Both the position numbers and the translations under genes were made by a program. From an uncultured Eubacteriales bacterium (lineage in GTDB: Bacteria > Bacillota > Clostridia > Christensenellales > CAG-917), in assembly GCA_900545885.1 (NCBI GenBank), contig URAF01000009.1, positions 18,974 to 82,973 on the forward strand: a DNA stretch of 64,000 nt. The letters run 5' to 3'. A model generated the notes under the pieces. The model worked only from the letters and a program-made list of their open reading frames with translations. It did not search any database and was not told where the DNA came from. This document shows positions 34,440-42,515 of the stretch, piece by piece (position 1 is the first letter of the stretch; every line of letters begins with the position of its first letter).

Positions 34440-34643
34440 CTACAATTCCTGACACGGTTTTACAATTCCGCCCTCGGAGTCATTGTCAAAATGCCGCCGC
34501 AACACCCGCGAAATTACTTTTTCCGCCCTTTTCGTTACGATTTGTTGATTTATAAAAGCTATTAGAAGCAGATACGGTATAAAACAAATAAAACCGATGA
34601 TAACAAAGACGGCGACAAACGGATAATTTGCAAATTTGTGCAA
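34440..34643 (-). CDS. Possible small membrane protein (doubtful)
   Basis: A 67-codon frame starting with TTG directly after a terminator hairpin and lacking a ribosome binding site. It has one strong hydrophobic segment (VAVFVIIGFICFIPYLLLIAF) and a basic C-terminal half, which is protein-like. It could be the remnant of a gene or a small membrane protein. I give it low weight. Confidence 0.25.
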   Translation of the reverse strand: MHKFANYPFVAVFVIIGFICFIPYLLLIAFINQQIVTKRAEKVISRVLRRHFDNDSEGGIVKPCQEL

Positions 34644-34670
34644 AAAAAGAGCCTTACACGGGCTCTTTTT
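34644..34670 (-). terminator. Terminator after the XRE regulator gene
   Basis: A 10-bp stem, AAAAAGAGCC/GGCTCTTTTT, with a 7-nt loop, followed on the minus strand by further T residues. Confidence 0.8.
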
Positions 34671-34729
34671 CGTTTTTTCTCTCGTTTATTCTTGTTTCGG
34701 CAAGTTCAGGCGAATGATTTGTTGTTTCG

Positions 34730-35227
34730 TTATGCGGTCATTTGAAGCACGGCGCCCACAGACACCGCGATAAATATCGCCGCCAGCACTATTTTGGAAA
34801 TTATGAACGCGGCAAGATTGTTTCTTTCTTCGCGGCGTTTATAGGCGGGTTTTGCCAGAATGCCGAAAACCACGTAGGACAACGAGCCGACCAGTGCGCC
34901 GATAAGCAGATACTCGATTTTCAAAAGCCACGTAAGCAACGCAAACAACATTGTCACGCCGAGCGCAACTACCGCGCAAACGTAAAACTTTTTGGCGCGT
35001 TTTTCGTCAAGCAAACGGGTGTTGGTCACGTCGTCGTCCGAAATCAGGTCGTCGACAGGCACGCCGAACAGTTCGGAAACGGTTTTCAACGTGTCGATTG
35101 CGGGATAGCCTTTGTCCGTTTCCCATTTGGAAACCGCCGTGCGCGTGACGTACAGCCTTTCTGCAAGTTCTTCCTGCGTCATCTGATTGTCCTGACGCAA
35201 CTTTTTCAATTTTTGACCGAAAGTCAT
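34730..35227 (-). CDS. XRE-family regulator with three C-terminal membrane helices
   Basis: 165 residues from ATG 35227, which has GGAGG 7 nt upstream. The N-terminal HTH_3 domain (about 1-60) is canonical: LRQDNQMTQEELAERLYVTRTAVSKWETDKGYPAIDTL. Residues about 75-165 contain three or four hydrophobic helices, so this is a membrane-tethered regulator, a layout common in Firmicutes. It may sense an envelope signal or control neighbouring genes; no operator was found. It is bounded by a hairpin upstream and a terminator downstream, so it is monocistronic. Confidence 0.87.
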   Translation of the reverse strand: MTFGQKLKKLRQDNQMTQEELAERLYVTRTAVSKWETDKGYPAIDTLKTVSELFGVPVDDLISDDDVTNTRLLDEKRAKKFYVCAVVALGVTMLFALLTWLLKIEYLLIGALVGSLSYVVFGILAKPAYKRREERNNLAAFIISKIVLAAIFIAVSVGAVLQMTA

Positions 35228-35300
35228 ATTTCGCCTCCGACAAAAACAATACGCCGTAAGCGACGAAAAGTCACGACACTTTCCGTCACATCGGCGCATT

Positions 35301-35317
35301 CCGACAAAATATGTCGG
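35301..35317 (-). terminator. Small hairpin after the GlpA-like gene
   Basis: A 6-bp stem, CCGACA/TGTCGG, with a 5-nt AT loop, lies 10 nt beyond the stop of the flavoprotein gene on the minus strand. There is no T-run, so termination is uncertain. Confidence 0.4.
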
Positions 35318-35326
35318 GAAAATCTT

Positions 35327-37114
35327 TTATTCTTGCGGCAATCGGTCGTCTGCGTGTTTTGTATCGCCGAAAAGAACAACCGCCTGCGAGTTGCCTTTAC
35401 GCACGTCTTCGGGACGGCAACCGAGTTCTTCCGCAAGAATTTTTATGACAAGCGGAGAACAGAAACCTCCCTGACATCTTCCCATACCGGGGCGCACACG
35501 TCTTTTCACCGCGTCAACTGTGAGAACGGGAACGGGAGAACGTACGGCGTCTAGGATTTCACCCTTGCTGACTTCTTCGCACCTGCACACGATTTCGCCG
35601 TAGTCGGGGTTACTTTTAATGAGCGCGTCGCGTTCCTCATCCGTCATTTCCTTCGGGTGCGGGTGGCGCTTGCGCACGGGATTGAAGTTCTCGTTTTTCT
35701 CCACCTTGCCGAACTTCGACAGATACTCAACCGCCCACTTGGCAAGGTCCTGCGCAATGGCGGGTGCGGCGGTGATACCCGGTGACTGTATGCCCGCGGC
35801 TTCGAGAATGTTTTCCGTATACACGCCTTTACGCACGTGGAAATCTTCTTCGTAAGTCGGCGCGCGCACGCCCGAGAAATATGCGATGACGTCGTCCTTT
35901 CCTATCTTCTCGGATACACGGCTCTGCGCCGTCATAATCATATCGAAGGTTTCGGCGTTGGTCGTCGTATCCTCGCGGTCGGGTGTTTCCGTGGCGTCGG
36001 GACCGACAATCATATTTCCGTCAACTGTATGAATGCTTCCTATGCCTTTTGTATGGCTGCCGAGCGCGGCGATTATACCCTTTATGCCTTTGTGCGCGGC
36101 GTGCTCTTCACCGGGGAGCGGAGGCGGAACGGTAATCGGCGATTTCGCCATACTGGTGACGACGTACTTGCCCGCCTTTTTGTCGAGAATTATATCCGTT
36201 CCCTTGCGCGGATGAATGCTGAAAGTCCTGTCGCCTGCCATGTCCGCAATTACGTCGGAATACACTCCCGCGGCGTTTATCACGAGTCTCGGACGGATAA
36301 TCCCCCTGTTTGTGTAAACTTCGAGGATTTTGCCGTCTTCCGTTTTCATTCCCGTAACCTGCGTGTCAAGACAGATTTTCGCGCCGTTTTCCGCGGCGTT
36401 CTCCGCAAGCGCAACCGTCATTTTGTACGGGCTGGTAATTCCGCCCGTCGGCATATACAGCCCGCCATACGCCCACGACGGAGCGTAAGGTTCGACGGAA
36501 AGAAGCTCTTTCCGTTTCATAAACTTTACGCCGCGGATATCCAGTCTTTTGGCGTTGAGCGCGAGTATATCGCAAAGCAGTTTCTCCCACCGTTTGCCGA
36601 TGAGCAATACCTGCCCTTTCTGTTCGAACGGGACGTCCAGGTCGCGGCAAAGGTCCGCATACATTGCGTTGCCGCGGTGATTGTAGATGTGTTTCTGCGA
36701 AGTCGGCGAATAGTTTATGCCGACGTGCACGACGCCGCCGTTTCTGGACGACCCGCCGAGGGCTACGTCGTAGCCGCGCTCGACTAGCATTACGTCGACT
36801 TTCCACCGCGCCATTTCGCGCGCCGCGGCGCAACCGACTATACCGCCGCCTATGATGAGAACGTCGGGCGTCGCTCCGTCGTACGCTTTGTCCGTAAACG
36901 CGGGTTCGGGGATTTTCTGCTCGTAGCCGCGCAGTTTGATTATGTTGACAACGCCGATGTACTTTTTCTTGTCGACGGCAAGTTTTCCCGCCTTGACTAT
37001 GGTTTTCCACTCGTCGGCTTCGCCCGTCAGAACTATACAACCCCTGTCTTCGTTGACTTCGACGTCGGGCGCTATCTGTTTTATCTGTTTGCGTTTTTTA
37101 TCAAGTGAGCTCAT
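35327..37114 (-). CDS. GlpA-like FAD oxidoreductase with BON-like N-terminus and [2Fe-2S] domain
   Basis: 595 residues. Residues about 15-62 have the alternating alpha/beta pattern of a BON-like domain (VEVNEDRGCIVLTGEADEW, then KKYIGVVNIIKLRG). The FAD-binding Rossmann motif follows: VLIIGGGIVGCAAAREMA (85-102). A DAO-family oxidoreductase body with GGSSRNGGVVH and an HPRKGTDII strand follows. The C-terminal domain has the BFD-type [2Fe-2S] cysteines, CRC near 505 and CQGGFC near 545. Relatives are anaerobic glycerol-3-phosphate dehydrogenase subunit A and dehydrogenases of similar alcohols or amines. Stop and start overlap by 4 nt with the upstream kinase gene, so the two are coupled. Confidence 0.82.
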   Translation of the reverse strand: MSSLDKKRKQIKQIAPDVEVNEDRGCIVLTGEADEWKTIVKAGKLAVDKKKYIGVVNIIKLRGYEQKIPEPAFTDKAYDGATPDVLIIGGGIVGCAAAREMARWKVDVMLVERGYDVALGGSSRNGGVVHVGINYSPTSQKHIYNHRGNAMYADLCRDLDVPFEQKGQVLLIGKRWEKLLCDILALNAKRLDIRGVKFMKRKELLSVEPYAPSWAYGGLYMPTGGITSPYKMTVALAENAAENGAKICLDTQVTGMKTEDGKILEVYTNRGIIRPRLVINAAGVYSDVIADMAGDRTFSIHPRKGTDIILDKKAGKYVVTSMAKSPITVPPPLPGEEHAAHKGIKGIIAALGSHTKGIGSIHTVDGNMIVGPDATETPDREDTTTNAETFDMIMTAQSRVSEKIGKDDVIAYFSGVRAPTYEEDFHVRKGVYTENILEAAGIQSPGITAAPAIAQDLAKWAVEYLSKFGKVEKNENFNPVRKRHPHPKEMTDEERDALIKSNPDYGEIVCRCEEVSKGEILDAVRSPVPVLTVDAVKRRVRPGMGRCQGGFCSPLVIKILAEELGCRPEDVRKGNSQAVVLFGDTKHADDRLPQE

Positions 37115-37959
37115 TTGCCGATGTCTTCCGTAAGTCTTTTGATTTCTCCCTCGATATAGGGTTTTTCGCTGTCAATGTTCCAAAGCCCGAGGCGGATTAT
37201 CAACGCGACGATTTTCCACCTGTCGACTTCTTCCTGTTTCATTCCCGTGGCTTTGAAATAGTGTTTCATAAATCCGCGGTAAAGGTAGTTGCGCACCGCA
37301 GAGTAAAACGCAAGCTGCAATTTCGACGAACCCGGGAAAAGTTCCGCGTCGTGAAGAAGGAACTGCATCATCGCGACTTCCGCGGCGGGTTGACCTTTTG
37401 CCGCGGTCATCCAGTCGATGACGACGGCGTTTTTGCCGTCCATGAGAATGTTCTCGGTGTGAAAATCCATGTGCAGGAAAGTATCTCCCGCAGGCAGAGC
37501 CGCAAGATAGCCGCGGATTTTTTCCTTCTCTGCGGAACTCAGAAAACCGAACTGTTCGGCGTCCAGACACGCCGCCGCCTTATCCCTTATGTCGGGAAGG
37601 TTGTTGCTGTGATGCTTTTGAAGTTTTATATGCTGTGCAGCAAGAGTTTTGGGTGCCGTAAACAGTAAAAACGGATTTTTCTCGGGCGTTTTGGTCATGG
37701 GAATGCCCTTGACTTTTCCGATGACAATACCGAAACGGTTGCCGCACCTTACTTTCTCGTAACACTTCATCGGCGTGCAACCGCATTTGTACGCTTCGGC
37801 CGTGTTCAGATATTCGAGGTCGACGTCAGCTTCGGGAAAGCCCTCGAAATACAGTTTGAGAACCTTGTCTTCTCCCAAAGGATAGACCTCTGCGGAGCGT
37901 CCGCGCTGCGACGGAGAGCCTTCGGGAAGTTTGATTTGTTTACATTCGATGCCGCTCAT
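37111..37959 (-). CDS. Aminoglycoside-phosphotransferase-fold kinase
   Basis: 282 residues. The catalytic loop is HMDFHTENILM (about residues 158-168) and the metal motif VIDWMTAAKGQPAAEVA (about residues 175-191), the standard APH/choline-kinase-like signature. The N-lobe strand VYPLGEDKVLKLYF supplies the ATP-binding Lys. Substrate unknown: small hydroxylated metabolites are typical, and drug resistance is not implied. AAAGGGGG precedes ATG 37959. It is the first gene of a coupled pair with the GlpA-like flavoprotein, which suggests kinase and dehydrogenase act on the same polyol or sugar; that is inference. Confidence 0.82.
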   Translation of the reverse strand: MSGIECKQIKLPEGSPSQRGRSAEVYPLGEDKVLKLYFEGFPEADVDLEYLNTAEAYKCGCTPMKCYEKVRCGNRFGIVIGKVKGIPMTKTPEKNPFLLFTAPKTLAAQHIKLQKHHSNNLPDIRDKAAACLDAEQFGFLSSAEKEKIRGYLAALPAGDTFLHMDFHTENILMDGKNAVVIDWMTAAKGQPAAEVAMMQFLLHDAELFPGSSKLQLAFYSAVRNYLYRGFMKHYFKATGMKQEEVDRWKIVALIIRLGLWNIDSEKPYIEGEIKRLTEDIGK

Positions 37960-38016
37960 AATTTACCCCCTTTGGCAGAATTCGATTGTATATTCGGCAA
38001 GACACCGTCCTACCTT

Positions 38017-38358
38017 CTATTGCCCGAAAATAGCGCGCACCACAGCGACAAACGACTCTCCTATCGCAATTGCCACGGCGATGTAAAGTTCACCGAGAAT
38101 GAGTACGAGTACGGAAATCAACGCGAATATCGGAAAGAAGACTACGAAATACCAATGTTTTGTTTTGTGTCTGTAAGCAAACATTGCTATCGTGCTTCCA
38201 AGTCCGCCCATAAGAAACGCCACAATGAAAAGCACCGCTTCGGGAATGCGTCTTTGCTCCCTCTGCGCTCTTTTTTTGTCCGCGCGCATAAGCAAAAATC
38301 CCGCCGTGTTCATAACGACGAAAACAATGGGAATGATTGCAAAATACCATCCGTACAT
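38017..38358 (-). CDS. DUF1294 small membrane protein
   Basis: 113 residues. The family core is clear: MRADKKRAQREQRRIPEAVL (about 25-44), then a glycine-rich helix FLMGGLGSTIAMFAYRHKTKHWYF. There are three or four membrane helices. Function unknown; DUF1294 proteins are widespread small integral membrane proteins. GGGGAG precedes the ATG. Confidence 0.85.
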   Translation of the reverse strand: MYGWYFAIIPIVFVVMNTAGFLLMRADKKRAQREQRRIPEAVLFIVAFLMGGLGSTIAMFAYRHKTKHWYFVVFFPIFALISVLVLILGELYIAVAIAIGESFVAVVRAIFGQ

Positions 38359-38509
38359 TTATTCTCCCCTGCGCGTTTACGACGCATACTCCGACAAAAC
38401 CGCGCAAACCAATCTTTATTGACGTTTTTCGACAGCTAAAATACAGATTTGGGCAAAACCGAAAGAATGGTAGCTCATTGCTCAAAACCGTGCAAACGTT
38501 GTCACGTAT

Positions 38510-38537
38510 ATTGTAGCACAATTTTTCGCAGTTGCAA
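38510..38537 (-). promoter_or_regulatory. Possible promoter of the DUF1294 gene
   Basis: Minus strand TTGCAA (38532-38537), 16 nt, TACAAT (38510-38515). The leader to ATG 38358 would be about 145 nt. The boxes lie just past the stop of the ABC permease gene. Confidence 0.4.
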
Positions 38538-38543
38538 ATCCGC

Positions 38544-41096
38544 TTATTCCGTCATGAGTCCGTTGGAACGTCTGAACTCCGCCGTCTTTCCCGCGCGTAT
38601 AAGGTTGACTGACGACGCCAACATCCAGAAAAAGAATGTCAACGCCGCACACACTAGACAAATCCAAAGTATCTGCATATCAAAGGGCGTGCGCGGAAGA
38701 TATCTTGACACCAGCCTTGCCATCGCGGGGACGGTCTGGTTTGCGCCGAGGCACACCAACAGCCCGCCGGCAAATCCCGTCAGGGACAGTATGCCGCCCT
38801 CCACCGCCGCCATTTTCATTACTCCGCCGCCCGTCATGCCTGCTAGCCTGTAAACTTCTATTTCTTTTTTTCGCTCCGACGCCGTTATGCTGATTAAATT
38901 TACAAGCCCGATGACCGCCACTCCTAAAATCAAATAGACGAAAACGTTAAGTATTATTCCGTATGCATCGCCACCCTTGTCGGGTGAAAAATAGTTAGCG
39001 CTTCTGAACAGCGTTTCGGTGTCCGTGTTCGTGGTTTCGGCAAGTTGCGTGTACGCATTTTCGTCGCCGCGCAACAGGAAGTTGGCGGTCGCTTCCACCT
39101 TGTTGCCCGCAGTCGTATAATACTCGTCCGCGCGAATGTACATTATGTAATCCCACGCGGTAAAGGTATAATCTATCCCCACTATTTCAAACTCACAATC
39201 TACGGGTGCGTTGTCGTAAGGCTTTATGAAATACAGTTGAAGTTTGTCGCCTATCGAAAGGTCGTATTTCCGCATCAGATAATACGACACCACCAACGGG
39301 TGTTCCGCAGCATCGAACCTTGCAGCAAGTTCGGGTGTATAGGAATCCGAAACAAACCGAAGTGCGCTCCCGTCGTTCAGCATATTGCAGGATACGAACT
39401 CTCCCATCAATTCCCCGTTTTGCCCGAAATTGGACAAAGAAAGCGAAAGATACCAGCATCCCTCGTCCACGCCGTCGGTTGCAACGTAAGTGTCCAACAT
39501 TTCGTCGTAACTTTCCTTGTCGCTTTTTATCGTCGTAACAACGTAATCTCCTTCATACCGTCTGTCCGAGTGCAACGAAGTTATGTTTACCACGCCGAGA
39601 AGACTTACCGTCAGAAAAATCATGGACGACAGCAAAACCGCCATAGACGACACGGTTGCGACCGAACCGTTGCGCGGCATCGAGTATGCCGCGATAACGG
39701 GTTCTTTTCTGCCCGCGACAATGGCTGTCAGATTGCAAATTCCCTTCAATATCCAAGGCACGCAGACAACTGCGGCAAACACCGTTGTAACGATAAAAAC
39801 TATCATCATCGGCAAAAGAAGCTCCTCGTCCACCACAAACAAGGAAATAAACACACCGACAAAAGCCGCAAATGAGATGAGCGCAAGCCACCACGGATAG
39901 CGTCTGGCGTGTTTTGCCGAGCCGGACATCAGGTTGTGCACGGACTTCGCGCTTACACGCGCGGCAGGAACGGCACACGCCGCAAGCGTAATAAAGAACG
40001 TAAGCGCGGCAGTTGCGAAATATTTTGCCGCAGGCACGACAATGGAAATCATACACGCATTTTCCGACACAAGCGATTCTATGATTTTTATCATCAGCGT
40101 GCCGAATCCGAGTCCGACCAGACTCCCGACAAGCGCGTATACCGCGGCTTCCGCAAGCATTATCAACCAACTTTGAAAAGGAGTTGCTCCTGCGGCTTTG
40201 AACTTTACCATTTCGTCGGAACGGTTGCGTGCTATCACCGAATAGGAAAAATACAGTAACACCGCCATGAGCACCGCCACCACCGCAACCGCGATTGTAA
40301 GAATGTCCATACTACCTGATACGGAATCTTCTATCATCGCTTCCGTCGCGCCTTCGTCTACGCTTATTACTACCTTCTGCGAAAATGTCCTTTCGATTTC
40401 ACTCGCGATAAACTCTTTTACGTAAAAGTCGCCCTCGAATTTACTGCTATCGGCGCAATAGAAATATATTCTGTTTAACGGTTCGGCAAGCCCGGGAATC
40501 TCATCGTAATCCAGCGTAACAGAGACCTTATTCGCATTGTAATATAACCCCTTGTTATCTGCAATCGCCGTTATCTGAACATCGATTCCGCCATTCTCGA
40601 ACACCCATCTCGTACCTTTTTCGGGTTCAATATGGAACACGTTGCCGATTTTGAGTTCCATTCGGTCTGCGAAATCACGCGACACGGTTGCACTCGGCAA
40701 TCCCGTATCGTTGTCGCAGGTCTTCATAATCTCGACAAGCGGCATATCTTTCATCTTTTCGTAGTCTTTGACAAAATAGAAAACGGCATTGATGGAAGAA
40801 TCGTCCGTAAAAGCCGATGCGTGGTACTCGAACATTCCTATGTATTCTTCGATATATTCCGAATGCTCTTCCGCAAAACCGTCAATCTGTTCTTCGTCGG
40901 CTGTTGTGGTTATCAATACGTCCGCTCCGCAGAAAACCGCGCCCGCCCATTGTTCCGCGGTCTGCAAAAACATGGATTTTATGGAAAACGCAGTCAAAAG
41001 GCAAGCCGTTATCACGATTGCCGAAACCAACAGCATAAACGACTGCAACGGATTTTTGAATATGCTTCGAAGAGTGTGTCTGAAAATTATGTTCAT
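38544..41096 (-). CDS. FtsX-like ABC transporter permease
   Basis: 850 residues. Architecture of a large FtsX/MacB-type permease: one N-terminal helix (about 18-40), a long extracellular domain (about 45-255), then three helices with an FtsX core (about 262-385). A central helix pair, a second extracellular domain and three C-terminal helices with a second FtsX core (about 720-835) follow. It works with the ATPase encoded just upstream; start and stop overlap by 4 nt. Such pairs export lipoproteins, peptides or antimicrobials, or shape envelope hydrolases, and the substrate is not apparent. There is no adjacent two-component system, which argues weakly against a bacitracin-type sensor transporter. 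Confidence 0.9.
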   Translation of the reverse strand: MNIIFRHTLRSIFKNPLQSFMLLVSAIVITACLLTAFSIKSMFLQTAEQWAGAVFCGADVLITTTADEEQIDGFAEEHSEYIEEYIGMFEYHASAFTDDSSINAVFYFVKDYEKMKDMPLVEIMKTCDNDTGLPSATVSRDFADRMELKIGNVFHIEPEKGTRWVFENGGIDVQITAIADNKGLYYNANKVSVTLDYDEIPGLAEPLNRIYFYCADSSKFEGDFYVKEFIASEIERTFSQKVVISVDEGATEAMIEDSVSGSMDILTIAVAVVAVLMAVLLYFSYSVIARNRSDEMVKFKAAGATPFQSWLIMLAEAAVYALVGSLVGLGFGTLMIKIIESLVSENACMISIVVPAAKYFATAALTFFITLAACAVPAARVSAKSVHNLMSGSAKHARRYPWWLALISFAAFVGVFISLFVVDEELLLPMMIVFIVTTVFAAVVCVPWILKGICNLTAIVAGRKEPVIAAYSMPRNGSVATVSSMAVLLSSMIFLTVSLLGVVNITSLHSDRRYEGDYVVTTIKSDKESYDEMLDTYVATDGVDEGCWYLSLSLSNFGQNGELMGEFVSCNMLNDGSALRFVSDSYTPELAARFDAAEHPLVVSYYLMRKYDLSIGDKLQLYFIKPYDNAPVDCEFEIVGIDYTFTAWDYIMYIRADEYYTTAGNKVEATANFLLRGDENAYTQLAETTNTDTETLFRSANYFSPDKGGDAYGIILNVFVYLILGVAVIGLVNLISITASERKKEIEVYRLAGMTGGGVMKMAAVEGGILSLTGFAGGLLVCLGANQTVPAMARLVSRYLPRTPFDMQILWICLVCAALTFFFWMLASSVNLIRAGKTAEFRRSNGLMTE

Positions 41097-41785
41097 AGTC
41101 CGACGCGCTCCGCAACAGGGTTATCGGAAAGGATTTTGCCGTCCTTTATCGTGATTGTTCTCGTGCCGCACGCCGCATTCTGTTCGCTGTGCGTAACCTG
41201 AATTACGGTCGTTCCGTATTCTTCGTTGACGCGGCGGAGCAACTTCATGATTTCTTCGGAGTTGCGACTGTCGAGATTGCCCGTCGGTTCGTCGAGAAAA
41301 ATAACTTCGGGATTGAATATAAGTCCCCTTGCAATAGCCGTTCTCTGTTGCTCGCCGCCCGACAATTTGGACGGCAGAAAATTCCGCCGCTCGGAAAGAC
41401 CCATAAGGTCGAGCAATGCGTCGAGTTTTTCGGACACGGACTTCTTGCGTCTGCCCGCTAGAAATACGGGCACAAGTATGTTCTGTTCAACCGTAAGATA
41501 AGGAGCGAGATTGAAAAACTGAAAAACGAAACTGATTTTCGTTCTGCGCAAAACGGCAAGCTGTTTTTCGCGCATTGCTGTGATTTCCGCGCCGTCTATG
41601 AAAACTTTGCCCGCCGTCGGACGCTCTATGCCGCCCATTATGGAAAGCAAAGTCGTTTTACCGCTGCCCGACGCGCCGAGTACGGACAGAAACTCTCCCT
41701 TTTCGACGCCGAACGAAATGCCGTCGAGCACTTTGGTACTGCCGTCGTAACAATGCGAAACCCCGCACACCTCTATAAAGCTCAT
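41093..41785 (-). CDS. LolD/MacB-type ABC transporter ATPase
   Basis: 230 residues. Walker A GASGSGKTT (about 36-44), Q-loop FVFQFFNLAPYLTVEQNI, signature LSGGEQQRTAIARGL, Walker B VIFLDEPTGNLDS. The NLAPYLT and TGNLD features are typical for ATPases of FtsX-like permeases. GAGAGG precedes ATG 41785, and a consensus promoter lies just upstream. Partner of the 850-residue permease. Confidence 0.93.
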   Translation of the reverse strand: MSFIEVCGVSHCYDGSTKVLDGISFGVEKGEFLSVLGASGSGKTTLLSIMGGIERPTAGKVFIDGAEITAMREKQLAVLRRTKISFVFQFFNLAPYLTVEQNILVPVFLAGRRKKSVSEKLDALLDLMGLSERRNFLPSKLSGGEQQRTAIARGLIFNPEVIFLDEPTGNLDSRNSEEIMKLLRRVNEEYGTTVIQVTHSEQNAACGTRTITIKDGKILSDNPVAERVGL

Positions 41786-41817
41786 AATTTCCTCTCTTAA
41801 TCAACTCTCTTCAATAA

Positions 41818-41846
41818 ATTATAATATCTATATATCCGAAAATCAA
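41818..41846 (-). promoter_or_regulatory. Sigma-A promoter of the ABC exporter operon
   Basis: Minus strand -35 TTGATT (41841-41846), 17 nt, -10 TATAAT (41818-41823), about 33 nt before the ATG at 41785. Confidence 0.7.
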
Positions 41847-42094
41847 TAGCCATAAATTCCCAAGAGTTTTACGGCTTTAAATTTGCGCCCGCTATTTTTG
41901 CCGAACACATATTTCAAAACGCATTGCCTTGCCTTCGACAAATTCCGACGAAATCCGCTTCTCCACTGCACTAAAAACCTTTCGAAACCGACCGTTTGTT
42001 AACTTCGGGTATTTAAGTTCGCAGATGCGTATGTTATACTTTTCATCCAATAAAAGCAAAATCCAATGATTTTGCGGTTTCAAAAGGGGGAATT
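41847..42094. other. Divergent intergenic region
   Basis: No gene is supported; a 63-codon minus frame at 41892-42083 starts with TTG and has no ribosome binding site. A plus-strand -10 candidate TATACT at 42035-42040 could serve the short lipoprotein gene, with only a weak -35. Confidence 0.5.
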
Positions 42095-42469
42095 ATGAAG
42101 AAAAGCAAACTTGTGGCAACCTTTGTCGCCGTTTTGCTGATCGTGTCTTTGTGCGCGCTGTGTCTTTACGGCTGTAACGACGAAGGCGTCGGCATCGAAG
42201 GAAAAGGCGTTTCCCGTCCCGAAGACATTTTCACAAACGACCTCGACACGACCGACTCCGAAAATTTGATTGCAAACGCACACGTTACGGCAAGCTCCGC
42301 GGACATAACCTCGTCGGCAAGCTACAAAATTCTGTCTGCGGACGCAACATTCGACAGCGTCAAGGAAGACTACAAAACTCCCGTACGGAAGAATAAGTGC
42401 AAAGCAAAATTGAGTATAAGAAAAGCCGAAGTATTGTTGCTTCGGCTTTTCGATATTTTGTTTTGCTAA
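42095..42469 (+). CDS. Short lipoprotein gene, probably frameshifted at its 3' end
   Basis: 124 residues. AAGGGGG precedes the ATG, and the signal peptide ends in lipobox LYGC (Cys27), so the start is sound. The mature part is Ser/Ala/Asp-rich with no known domain. The frame runs straight through the terminator hairpin at 42421-42450, translating it as IRKAEVLLLRLFD, which real genes rarely do. A shift of frame near 42385 would end at a TAA just before the hairpin. The gene is either slightly damaged or a truncated remnant of a larger lipoprotein like its neighbours. It is the only plus-strand gene in this part of the window. Confidence 0.55.
   Translation: MKKSKLVATFVAVLLIVSLCALCLYGCNDEGVGIEGKGVSRPEDIFTNDLDTTDSENLIANAHVTASSADITSSASYKILSADATFDSVKEDYKTPVRKNKCKAKLSIRKAEVLLLRLFDILFC
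42421..42450 (+). terminator. Rho-independent terminator overlapping the end of the short lipoprotein frame
   Basis: An 11-bp stem, AAAAGCCGAAG/CTTCGGCTTTT, with an 8-nt loop. The T-run is partly inside the stem. It may also act for the convergent gene ending at 42516. Confidence 0.75.
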
Positions 42470-42515
42470 GATATTTTGTTCAGCTAATCAATTATTTTAT
42501 GCTGTTTCACTGCAA

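Noticed and set aside
41892..42083. A 63-codon minus frame between divergent genes
   Set aside because: TTG start, no ribosome binding site, and it covers the likely promoter of the plus-strand lipoprotein gene.
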